From Homoserinibacter gongjuensis (GTDB lineage Bacteria > Actinomycetota > Actinomycetes > Actinomycetales > Microbacteriaceae), in assembly GCF_030161875.1 (NCBI RefSeq), contig NZ_BSVA01000001.1:310001-374000 (forward strand): 64,000 nt of DNA, given 5' to 3'. The notes beneath the pieces are model-generated. The model was not told the origin of the DNA. It was given only the letters and a program-made list of their open reading frames with translations, and did no database searches. Each line of letters begins with the position of its first letter. Positions within the stretch are counted from its first letter, which is position 1. A program made the translations under genes and the position numbers. Below are positions 49,459 through 57,258 of the stretch, one piece after another.

Positions 49459-51047
49459 GGCGTCGCCTCCCCGGACGAGGTCGCGTCGGCGAAGCGCGCG
49501 AGCGACGCGGCGAGCGCGGCGCGGTCGAGCTTGCGTCCGCGCCCGGCGCGCGGCAGCTCGGGCACCACGACGACCGCGCCGGGCAGCACACCGGCATCCA
49601 CCAGGCCCGGCAGACGCCGGGCGACCTCGGCTGCGAGCGCGTGCTGGATGGTCGGCGCCTCAGGCACCGCGTCGGCCGGCACCACCGCGACGACGATGCG
49701 ATCGTCGCCGATCGCATCCGGAATCCCCGCCATCGCGGCATCGGCCACGCCCGGCAGCCCCGCGATGAGCGGCTCGTAGAGCCCCGGGTAGACGTTCTGG
49801 GTGCCGCGGATGAACATGTCCTTGGCGCGTCCGCGCAGCACGAGCGCGTCGCCCTCGATCACGGCGAGGTCGCCCGTGCGCAGTTCGGAGAGCGGATGCG
49901 CGGGCAGCTCGGCGAGGTACCCGCGTGCGAGTCCGGGGCCTGCGAGCACGAGTTCGCCCTCGTCGATGCGGGCGTTGACGCTCGGCACGAGCCGGCCCAC
50001 GGGGTCGCCGTCGACGCCCGACTCCGCGAGGCGGAGCTTCTCGGCCCCGTCGGCGATCGCCACCGGCAGGATCTCGGTCATGCCGTACACCGTACGGATG
50101 CGCACCTCGGGCAGGCGGGCGAACACGCGTCGCAGCAGCGGCGGCAGCACGGGGGCGCCGCCCAGCACGATCGTCTCGAGACGCCGGGCGAGCCGGGCGG
50201 TGAGCTCGGGGCGCGAATCCAGCACACGCAGGATCGCGTCGAGCGTCGCGGGGCTCGCGAACAGCAGCTCGGCCTCGCCGAGGTGCCCGAGGTACGCCCC
50301 GGGTCGGGCACCGGGGTCGAGGCCCGGTGCGGGCATCGTCCAGTGGGCGCCGCCGATGAGGGCGGGCACTCCCACCATGAGCTGATCCGTGAGCACCCGC
50401 AGCCCCGCCCGGATGCCGACGCCGTCGGCGAAATCGGTGAGCCCCGCGCCGAGCGAACCGCGCGTGTGCACGACGGCCTTCGGCGCATCGGTCGTGCCCG
50501 AGGTGAACACCACGAGTGCGGCATCGTCGGCATGGCCCGTCACGATGCCGTCGGCGTCTCCCGCGGCCAGGCGCGCGAGCGCGAGGGCACGGGCCGGCAC
50601 GCCGGGAAGCCACCCGCCCGCGCGGATGTGCCGCGCATCCGGAACCAGACGGGCGTACGGCGCGAGCTCGAGCCCCCGCCGTCGGGCGAGGCCGCGCAGC
50701 GGCCCGCTCGAGGCGAGGTAGAGCAGCGACTCGGCCGCCACCCACCGCGGGGCGGCGAGCTGGGCGCGGGCGCGGAAGAGCGCCTCACCGGCACCCGGGT
50801 CGGCGAACACCACCGTGCCGCCTGCCCCGACGATGCCGAGCGCGAGCGCCACGGCATCCGGTCCCGGGCGCACCGAGAACAGCACCCGGTCACCGGGCGC
50901 GAGCCCCTCGGCGCGCAGGCCCGCGGCGATCGCCCGGATGCGGCGGGCCAGCTCGCGGTAGCTCCAGGTGCGCCCGCGCGCCGTGAGCGCCGCAGCATCG
51001 GGCGTGCGGTCGGCCGCGGCGAGCACGGCGTGCACGAGGTCGCTCAT
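49455..51047 (-). CDS. Adenylate-forming ligase (acyl-CoA synthetase / OleC-like)
   Basis: 530 residues (MSDLVHAVLAAADRTPDAAA). AMP-binding signature TSGTTDAPK at residues 182-190, a GMTEILP substrate-adenylation motif, RTGDLAVIEG (A8 hinge region) and the catalytic-Lys region GRGRKLDRAAL near the end. Class I adenylate-forming enzymes make acyl-CoAs; the OleC branch closes beta-hydroxy acids to beta-lactones. Which one applies is not decidable by eye. The first 13 codons are duplicated ~200 bp upstream at the P450 end, separated by an inverted-repeat element (51013-51255). Confidence 0.87.
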   Translation of the reverse strand: MSDLVHAVLAAADRTPDAAALTARGRTWSYRELARRIRAIAAGLRAEGLAPGDRVLFSVRPGPDAVALALGIVGAGGTVVFADPGAGEALFRARAQLAAPRWVAAESLLYLASSGPLRGLARRRGLELAPYARLVPDARHIRAGGWLPGVPARALALARLAAGDADGIVTGHADDAALVVFTSGTTDAPKAVVHTRGSLGAGLTDFADGVGIRAGLRVLTDQLMVGVPALIGGAHWTMPAPGLDPGARPGAYLGHLGEAELLFASPATLDAILRVLDSRPELTARLARRLETIVLGGAPVLPPLLRRVFARLPEVRIRTVYGMTEILPVAIADGAEKLRLAESGVDGDPVGRLVPSVNARIDEGELVLAGPGLARGYLAELPAHPLSELRTGDLAVIEGDALVLRGRAKDMFIRGTQNVYPGLYEPLIAGLPGVADAAMAGIPDAIGDDRIVVAVVPADAVPEAPTIQHALAAEVARRLPGLVDAGVLPGAVVVVPELPRAGRGRKLDRAALAASLARFADATSSGEATP

Positions 51048-51255
51048 GCGGCGCGCCCCTCCGCGCTTCCCACATCAAGGAACCGAGCGGCCCGAATCAA
51101 GGAACCTCTGTGACGGGAGTCGACTGATGGGGCGGGTGAGGCATCCGGAAGCGTCGAGTTCCTTGATGTGGGATGCTGCGTTCCTTGATTCGGGATGAGA
51201 GCAGCAGCAGCAGTCGCGGCGAGCACGACGGCGTGCACGAGGTCGCTCATGCGGC
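51015..51255. repeat. Insertion-like element: direct repeats flanking an inverted-repeat block
   Basis: Direct copies of the ligase start region at 51015-51052 (38 bp) and 51215-51255 (41 bp, one 3-bp indel) bracket ~160 bp. Inside are CCCACATCAAGGAAC (51069-51083) and CCCGAATCAAGGAAC (51091-51105), each 7 bp apart, and on the other side their reverse complements (51158-51172 and 51180-51194), again 7 bp apart. No protein is encoded between. Confidence 0.88.
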
Positions 51256-52392
51256 CACCTCGAGCTCGGCGTAGGAGGGGATGAGCACCCCGCGCGCGGC
51301 TCGGCGGCGGGTGATCGAAAGCCCCGGATGCACGAGCAGCGCGTCGAGCGCCAGCCGGATCTGCGCCATCGCGAGCGGGGCACCGAGGCAGTAGTGCGCG
51401 CCCGCGCCGAACCACAGCTGCTTGAGGGATGCCGCCGGGTTCGCGTCCGGATCGAAGACGCCGAGCGCCGTGTCGGCCCAGTAGGTGCCGAGGATGATGC
51501 GGTCGCCCGGGCGCACCGCGACCGGCCCGATGCGGGTCGGCGCTGTCACCGCACGCAGCATGACGGGCGACGGCGTCGTGACCCGGAGCGCCTCCGCGAT
51601 CGCCGCATCCGTACCCGACGGGTCGGCAGCCAGGCGCGCGTGCCAACCCGAGTCGACGAGCAGTGCGACGAGCCGCGGCAGGTACGACACGATCGTCTCG
51701 GTGCCTGTGAGCACGAACGCGCCGACCGCGCCGAGTGCCTCGGGCTCGGACAGGCCGAGGGCGCGCATGCGTCCGGGCACGGTCGAGTCGTCGCCCGCGT
51801 ACGCGCGCGATGCGTGCGCGCCCAGTTCGCCGAGGATGCCCCGCGCGGCCACGAGCTGACGCGGGCCGAGCCGCGGGCGGGCGAGCGTGACGTAGCCGGT
51901 GACGCTCGAGACCCGTGCGAACATCCGATCGTCGAAGGCGCTCTCGTCGAGGCCGACCAGCCGCGAGATCACCCGGCCAGCCCCGCGCCGCGCGTGGGTG
52001 ACGAGGTCGACCCGGTCTCCGGATGCGAGGGCCGCCGCGAGCGCGTCGGTCGCCGCCCCGAGGCTCTCGGCCACGAACCCGTCGACGAACGCGGGCGAGA
52101 ACAGCGGTGCGAGCTGGCGACGCAGCGCGTGGTGCTCGACACCCTCCATGTTGAGCAGCACGCGCGGGCCGAGCACGGGCGTCCAGAGGTCGCTCGGGGC
52201 ACCGGGGCCGTTCTTCGTGAAGTGCTCGGAATCCATGAGCACGGCGCGCAGCAAGCCGGCGTCTTTCACCACGACGCCGAGGCCGGGCACCCGCCGCACA
52301 GCGCCGGGGATCGCCGAGACGAGCGGGAACGCAACGGGATGCGCCGCCCGCACGACGGCGCGGTCGGCTCGCGTTGCGCGCTCGGCGGTCAT
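51247..52392 (-). CDS. Cytochrome P450 of the biosynthetic cluster
   Basis: 381 residues from ATG 52392 (MTAERATRADRAVVRAAHPV), overlapping the glycosyltransferase stop (ATGA). I-helix VLTGTETIVSYL, ExxR in EALRVTTPSP, heme loop FGAGAHYCLGAPLAMAQI. The C-terminus ends YAELEVAA and its stop overlaps the upstream (duplicated) copy of the ligase ATG, showing the ancestral coupling before the insertion. It likely hydroxylates or tailors the KASIII/ligase product. Confidence 0.92.
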   Translation of the reverse strand: MTAERATRADRAVVRAAHPVAFPLVSAIPGAVRRVPGLGVVVKDAGLLRAVLMDSEHFTKNGPGAPSDLWTPVLGPRVLLNMEGVEHHALRRQLAPLFSPAFVDGFVAESLGAATDALAAALASGDRVDLVTHARRGAGRVISRLVGLDESAFDDRMFARVSSVTGYVTLARPRLGPRQLVAARGILGELGAHASRAYAGDDSTVPGRMRALGLSEPEALGAVGAFVLTGTETIVSYLPRLVALLVDSGWHARLAADPSGTDAAIAEALRVTTPSPVMLRAVTAPTRIGPVAVRPGDRIILGTYWADTALGVFDPDANPAASLKQLWFGAGAHYCLGAPLAMAQIRLALDALLVHPGLSITRRRAARGVLIPSYAELEVAA

Positions 52393-53159
52393 CGGATATC
52401 GACCACGTCGGGCTTGTACGCGTGGTCCTTGTACCAGAGCAGGGTGCGGCGCAGCCCCCACGCGCGCACGCGCCGGCTCGACCCGTAGACCACGACATCC
52501 GATCGTCGTGCGTAGTCGCGTGTGATGCGGCGCACGGCGTTCACGAGCGCGCGGTCTTCGTGCAGCTCTTCGATCGCGGTGCGCGGGAAGCCGCCGGCGG
52601 CGAGGTAGAGCTCGGCCGTGATGCCGACGTTGCACCCAGCTGCCATCAGGTACGGGCCGAGGTACCCCTCGCCGCGGTTACCGGGACGGATGCGCCCGAA
52701 CGCCGAGGCTACGTGCACGGCACCACGCAGGGTCGCCCGAGTCGCCCAGCCGACGCCCTCGTCGCGCCGTGCCATGAGCTCTCCGCCGACGAGGCGCAGT
52801 CCCAGGCCGCCCTCATCGCGCGGGGTGAGGGCGCGGCGCACGGACGCGGTCCAGTCCTCGCGCGGCAGGCAGTCGGCGTCGGTGCGGGCGAGCAGCGTCG
52901 CGCCGGCGGCGATCGCCGCGCGCATGCCGGTGTCGGCGGCAGCGCCCGTGCCCTTCTGCGGCTCGTCGACGATGTGCCAGTCGGTCAGCCCGCGCTCCTG
53001 CGCGAACCCGCGGATGGTGTCGGCCGAGCCGTCGGTCGAGCCGTTGTCGACGAACCACACCGCGAAGTCGGCGTCGCGTTGGGCGGCAAGCGCGCGCAGG
53101 GTCGGTGTGATGCCCGCCGCTTCCTGGTAGACGGGCACGACGACGGCGAGGCGCGTCAC
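52389..53159 (-). CDS. Family 2 glycosyltransferase
   Basis: 256 residues: N-terminal LAVVVPVYQEAAGITPTLRA, nucleotide-sugar-binding VDNGSTDGS and the DxD-like TDADCLPREDW, typical of GT2. It overlaps both neighbours (KASIII stop and P450 start) by four bases. No membrane helices, so it is a soluble or peripheral enzyme. It may glycosylate the cluster's lipid product or another acceptor. Confidence 0.9.
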   Translation of the reverse strand: MTRLAVVVPVYQEAAGITPTLRALAAQRDADFAVWFVDNGSTDGSADTIRGFAQERGLTDWHIVDEPQKGTGAAADTGMRAAIAAGATLLARTDADCLPREDWTASVRRALTPRDEGGLGLRLVGGELMARRDEGVGWATRATLRGAVHVASAFGRIRPGNRGEGYLGPYLMAAGCNVGITAELYLAAGGFPRTAIEELHEDRALVNAVRRITRDYARRSDVVVYGSSRRVRAWGLRRTLLWYKDHAYKPDVVDIR

Positions 53160-54166
53160 CAGACCACCTCGACGAGTCCGAGCGAGATGCCGCCGGCCAG
53201 ACCGATGAGCAGCGCACGCGAGCCCGCGTGCAGCATCCCGCGCTCACGAGCGAGCTTCAGCTGCAGGGGCAAGGTGACCGAGGCGAGGTTGCCGTGCTCG
53301 GCCACCGTGATGACCGTGCGGTCGTCGGGCACCCCGAGCCGCTCGAAGATCGGCGGCAGGTAGGGCAGCGCCACCTGGTGGATGGCGACGAGGTCGAAGT
53401 CGCTCCAGCTGAGCCCGCGATCATGCAGCAGCCCGAGCACCGGCTCGGGACCGAGCTCCAGGAACGCCTGCTGCAGGCCGTGACCGTCCATGTCGAAGTA
53501 CTCCGCGTCGAGGTCGCGGGTGCGCATCGTGCCGCCGCCGGGCAGGGTGCCGACGCCCCAGTGGCGCGAGACCGCGAGGAACCGCGTCGACCGGATGCCG
53601 ACATCCGCGTCGTCGGACGCCTCCAGCACGAGGGCCGCGCCGCCGTCGCTCATCGTGTACCCGGGGAAGCTGCGCAGGAACTGCGCGTGCGAGTCCACGT
53701 CCCAGCGCACGGCGGCGGTCGGCGCCTCGCCACTCGCGATGAGCACGCGCCGGTACTGCCCGGTGCGGATGAAGACGTCGGCGACCTGCATCGCGTTGAC
53801 GACCGAGTTGCAGGCGTTCTTGATGTCCATGACCGGCGCGTCGACGCCGAGCTTGGCCGCAACGATGTGGCTCGTGGCCGGCTCGATGAGGTCTTGGCTT
53901 GCCGAGGCGAAGAGCACGAGCTCGACGTCGCCCGGCGACTCGGCGAGCGCCTCGCGAGCCGCGGCCACGGCGAGGTCGGAGGCGTCCCATCCCTCGGGGC
54001 GCACGTGCACCGTCTCGACGCCTGTCATGCGCCGGATGAGCCCCGTCGGCAGCCGCACGTCGCGGTTGCGACGTCGCAGGTCCGCCTCGGTCTCAGCGGT
54101 CGTGCGCACCCGATCCGGTAGGTGGATGCCGAGCCCCGCGACACGGGCGGAGGCGGGTGAGGGCAC
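53156..54166 (-). CDS. KASIII-family ketosynthase (OleA/FabH-like)
   Basis: 336 residues from GTG 54166 (MPSPASARVAGLGIHLPDRV). Catalytic triad Cys119 (KNACNSV), His263 (AIHQVALPY), Asn293 (EHGNLASVT). FabH starts fatty-acid synthesis; OleA condenses two acyl-CoAs head to head. An IEPAT segment at residues 94-98 resembles the loop carrying OleA's extra Glu base (from memory, to be checked). First gene of the minus-strand cluster, followed by GT2, P450, ligase and SDR, all overlapping or nearly so. Confidence 0.88.
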   Translation of the reverse strand: MPSPASARVAGLGIHLPDRVRTTAETEADLRRRNRDVRLPTGLIRRMTGVETVHVRPEGWDASDLAVAAAREALAESPGDVELVLFASASQDLIEPATSHIVAAKLGVDAPVMDIKNACNSVVNAMQVADVFIRTGQYRRVLIASGEAPTAAVRWDVDSHAQFLRSFPGYTMSDGGAALVLEASDDADVGIRSTRFLAVSRHWGVGTLPGGGTMRTRDLDAEYFDMDGHGLQQAFLELGPEPVLGLLHDRGLSWSDFDLVAIHQVALPYLPPIFERLGVPDDRTVITVAEHGNLASVTLPLQLKLARERGMLHAGSRALLIGLAGGISLGLVEVVW

Positions 54167-54206
54167 GGATGCGAGCCTACCGAGCGCGCATGCCGCACCC
54201 GCACAC

Positions 54207-54629
54207 TCAGCCCCGCCAGGGCACCTCGAGGTCGAGCACCCAGGTGACGCCGAAGCGGTCCTTCAGCATCCCGTAGAGCGGCGACCAGCCGGCCGGAGCG
54301 AGCGGCACGACGACCGCGGCCCCCTCGGCGAGCTTCTCCCAGTAGCCGGCGAGTTCGTCGGGGTCGGTGCCGCGCACCGACACGAAGAGCGGGATGACGC
54401 CGGGCTCCCACGCGGTGTGGCCGGGAACGTCGTAGGCCATGACGCGGAAGCCGGCCTCGGAGGCCACCTGCCCCCACATGATCTGCTCGGCCTCCGCCGG
54501 GTCGGTGACGGCTCCCGCGTCGACGTAGCGCACGAGCGCCAGTTGCCCGCCGAAGACGGACTGGTAGAACTCGAGACCGGCGCGCGCGTCTCCGCGGAAG
54601 TTGAGGTGGGGCGTGGTGGCGATGGTCAT
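54207..54629 (-). CDS. VOC-superfamily protein (PhnB/glyoxalase-like)
   Basis: 140 residues from ATG 54629, with AAGGAGA upstream. The pattern HLNFRGDARAGLEFYQSVFG and the later VRGTDPDELAGYWEKLAEGA and GVTWVLDLEV match the PhnB-like VOC group, often annotated 3-demethylubiquinone-type or antibiotic-resistance-like. It is divergent from the WYL regulator, the usual partner of such genes. Enzymatic activity is uncertain. Confidence 0.88.
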   Translation of the reverse strand: MTIATTPHLNFRGDARAGLEFYQSVFGGQLALVRYVDAGAVTDPAEAEQIMWGQVASEAGFRVMAYDVPGHTAWEPGVIPLFVSVRGTDPDELAGYWEKLAEGAAVVVPLAPAGWSPLYGMLKDRFGVTWVLDLEVPWRG

Positions 54630-54724
54630 CGCGATCTCCTTCTGGTGTGATGCCGATCTGGCATGCCCCACTCTTCGCGCAATACAGGTCAGTTCCCGGC
54701 CTCTTCTCGACGTACCCTCGGAAC

Positions 54725-55705
54725 ATGGCCGACACGACCTCGCGCATGCTGCGCCTGCTCTCGCTGCTGCAGGCGCGTCGCGACTGGCCGGGCGAGCTGC
54801 TCGCCGAGCGGCTCGAGGTGAGCGTGCGCACGGTGCGTCGCGATGTCGACCGCTTGCGCGAACTCGGCTACCGCGTGCAGGCCATGAAGGGACCGGATGG
54901 CGGCTACCGCTTGGATGCGGGAGCGGAGCTGCCGCCCTTGCTGTTCGACGACGAGCAGGCCGTCGCCGTCGCGATCGCCCTGCAGACGGCCGCCGCATCC
55001 GGTGCCGACATCGGCGAGGCGGCCGAGCGCGCCCTCGCGACGGTGCGGCAGGTCATGCCGTCGCCCGTGCGCCATCGGGTGGACGGTGTGGTCGCCAGCT
55101 CACCCGCGGCGGTCGCGCCCGTGGATCCCGCGCGGCTGCTGGCCGTGAGCGGGGCCATCCGGGCGCGCGAGGTACTCCGCTTCGACTACGGCGAGACTGC
55201 CGACACGGCTCCGCGTCGCACGGAGGCACACCACCTCGTCGCGCGCAGCGGGCGCTGGTACCTCATCGGCTGGGACCTCGACCGCGACGACTGGCGCGTC
55301 TACCGCGTCGACCGGATGCTGCCCCGCTCGGCGCGCGGAGCTCGCTTCACGCCGCGCGAGCTGCCCGGCCACGATCCCCATACCTTCCTGACGGCACGCT
55401 TCCGCGGTGCGGTCGCGGGTGACGCGTGGCCGTGTCGGGGTTCGGTCGTGCTCGCCCTGCCGATCGAGGCCGTGTTGCCGTTCGCGGCGGACGCCGTCGT
55501 CGAAGCGGTGGATGCGCAACGCACCCGCGTCAGCGCCGGGTCGTGGTCGTGGACCGCGCTCGCGGCGTCGTTCCTGCGCTTCGACGCCGAGGTCACCGGT
55601 GCCGAACCGCCCGCCCTCGCGGCTGCCTTCACGACGCTCGCCGAGCGCGCAGGCCGCATCCGCGTCGGGCAGACTGACACGAGCGACCGAAGGAGGAGCC
55701 CGTGA
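54725..55705 (+). CDS. WYL-domain transcriptional regulator
   Basis: 326 residues: N-terminal HTH (RMLRLLSLLQARRDWPGELL; RLEVSVRTVRRDVDRLRELG) and a WYL domain with WYLIGWDLDRDDWRVYRVDR. WYL domains bind nucleic acid or nucleotides to modulate regulators. ATG 54725 is chosen; no leader extension looks coding. It is divergent from the VOC gene and overlaps the start of the DUF1349 gene (55702-55705). Confidence 0.92.
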   Translation: MADTTSRMLRLLSLLQARRDWPGELLAERLEVSVRTVRRDVDRLRELGYRVQAMKGPDGGYRLDAGAELPPLLFDDEQAVAVAIALQTAAASGADIGEAAERALATVRQVMPSPVRHRVDGVVASSPAAVAPVDPARLLAVSGAIRAREVLRFDYGETADTAPRRTEAHHLVARSGRWYLIGWDLDRDDWRVYRVDRMLPRSARGARFTPRELPGHDPHTFLTARFRGAVAGDAWPCRGSVVLALPIEAVLPFAADAVVEAVDAQRTRVSAGSWSWTALAASFLRFDAEVTGAEPPALAAAFTTLAERAGRIRVGQTDTSDRRRSP

Positions 55706-56312
55706 CCATCGCCCACGACGCCGTACCGTTTACGCTGAGCCCGACCCGTGAGCTCGAGTGGATCAGCGGCCCCACGTCGCTCGCGGCCACGGCACCCGCG
55801 CGCACCGACATCTTCATCGACCCGGCCGCACGCCACGAGGGCGAGGGTGTCGTGCTCAACGCGCCTGCCCTGCTCGGCACGCCGCCCGAGGGCGACTACC
55901 AGCTCGCGGCGCACGTGACGGTCGACTTCGCCGCAACCGCCGATGCGGGCGTGCTGCTGCTGTGGGCCGACGACACCAACTGGGCGAAGCTGTGCTTCGA
56001 GTACTCCCCGATGGCCGCCCGATGCTCGTGACGGTCGTCTGCCGCGGCGTCGCTGACGATGCCAACTCGTTCACCATCGAAGGCGACCGGGCATGGATGC
56101 GGGTGTCGCGCGTCGGACAGGCCTACGCGTTCCACGGCTCGACCGACGGGTCGCACTGGGAGCTGCTGCGCGTGTTCCGGCTCGATGTGCCGCTGGCGGA
56201 TGTGCGCGTGGGCTTCGAGGTGCAGTCTCCGCACGGTGACGGATGCGCGGTGCGCTTCGACGACATCCGCTTCGCCTCGACGACCCTCGCCGAACTGCGC
56301 GACGGCTCCTGA
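55702..56312 (+). CDS. DUF1349 (concanavalin-like) protein
   Basis: 203 residues after adding one C at 56006-56009 (EYSPDGRPMLV). GTG start overlaps the WYL stop (GTGA). Beta-sandwich pattern: LEWISGPTSLAATAPARTDI, DAGVLLLWADDTNWAKLCFE, SVGWRV-like tail VRVGFEVQSPHGDGCAVRF. DUF1349 members resemble carbohydrate-binding or enolase-regulating proteins; no function is assigned. Coupling to the WYL gene suggests a shared response. Confidence 0.85.
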
Positions 56313-57098
56313 TCAGGCGGTCGTGCCGAACACGTGGGGGCCGCGGAGGGCGACGTCCGCACCGCCGTCGACGTAGACCGTCTGGCCGGCCATGTGGGTG
56401 TTCTCCTCGCTCGCGAGCCACGCGAGCGCCCGGGCGATCACGATCGGCTCCGCGGGCCCGCCGAGCGGCATCGGCACCACGTGAGCCATCTGGTCGCGAG
56501 ACTCGGCGGTCTGCATGAGCGGCGCCGTCATGGGCGTCAGGATGATGCCGGGGCCAACGGCGTTGAGCGGGATCCCGGCGCCCGCCCACTGCTCGGCGAT
56601 CGACTGGGTGCGCACCCATTCGGAGAGCGCCCGCTTGGTCGACGCGTAGATGAGACCGCCGGACTCCCCGCCGGCGAGCACGTCGGCGCGCGCGACGGCG
56701 GCATCCTCGTTCCCGGACGCGAGCAGCGCGACGAGTTCGTCGTCGACGGGCATGAACGACGCCATCGACGAGACCACGACCGCGCGCGGCGCCTCCGACC
56801 CGGCCAGCAGCGGGCGCAGGTTCTCGAGTGTCGCGAGAGTACCGAAGTAGTTGACCCGAACCGTGAGCGAGGTCGGCAGGGCGACGCCAGCCACCGCCAC
56901 GATCGCGTCGAGGCCGTCCGGGGCTTTCGCACGCACGGCATCCGCGAGCCCGGCACGGCCCTCGGCGGTGGCGAGGTCGGCGTCGATGTCGGTGCCGTGC
57001 AGGTCGAGCCCGATGACGCGGTGGCCGCGCTCCTCGAGCAGCTCCTGGGTGGCCTTGCCGATTCCGGATGCCGCTCCGGTGACGAGGTACGTGCGCAT
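56313..57098 (-). CDS. Short-chain dehydrogenase/reductase
   Basis: 261 residues from ATG 57098 (MRTYLVTGAASGIGKATQEL). Classical SDR: cofactor-binding TGAASGIG, catalytic Tyr-x3-Lys in YASTKRALSEW, and PMTAPLMQ in the substrate lid. A 20-residue insert (DELVALLASGNEDAAVARAD) before the active site is like 3-alpha-hydroxysteroid dehydrogenase-type SDRs. It is convergent with DUF1349, their stops being adjacent (TGATCA). Substrate unknown. Confidence 0.9.
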   Translation of the reverse strand: MRTYLVTGAASGIGKATQELLEERGHRVIGLDLHGTDIDADLATAEGRAGLADAVRAKAPDGLDAIVAVAGVALPTSLTVRVNYFGTLATLENLRPLLAGSEAPRAVVVSSMASFMPVDDELVALLASGNEDAAVARADVLAGGESGGLIYASTKRALSEWVRTQSIAEQWAGAGIPLNAVGPGIILTPMTAPLMQTAESRDQMAHVVPMPLGGPAEPIVIARALAWLASEENTHMAGQTVYVDGGADVALRGPHVFGTTA

Positions 57099-57198
57099 GG
57101 TCCCGATCCCTTCCGGCGACGTGTGCTCGTCGCTTGGCCTCAGGCTAGGGCCGCACGAGCGCGGCGCGCGAGGGACTTCGGTCCCGTGTCCCTCTGCC

Positions 57199-57250
57199 GC
57201 GGTTTCGGCGCTCTGCCGTTGGCGCGGTGAGCGCGGAGCGCCGAAACCGC
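57199..57250. terminator. 15-bp perfect inverted repeat downstream of the ABC-F gene
   Basis: GCGGTTTCGGCGCTC at 57199-57213 and its exact reverse complement at 57236-57250, loop 22 bases. It begins nine bases after the ABC-F stop in the direction of transcription. No T-run follows, so termination by this hairpin is plausible but unproven. Confidence 0.6.
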
Positions 57251-57258
57251 CGCGGGAC

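Noticed and set aside
51069..51194. Insertion sequence with transposase
   Set aside because: The element is about 160 bp and codes for no protein; at most it is a non-autonomous element.
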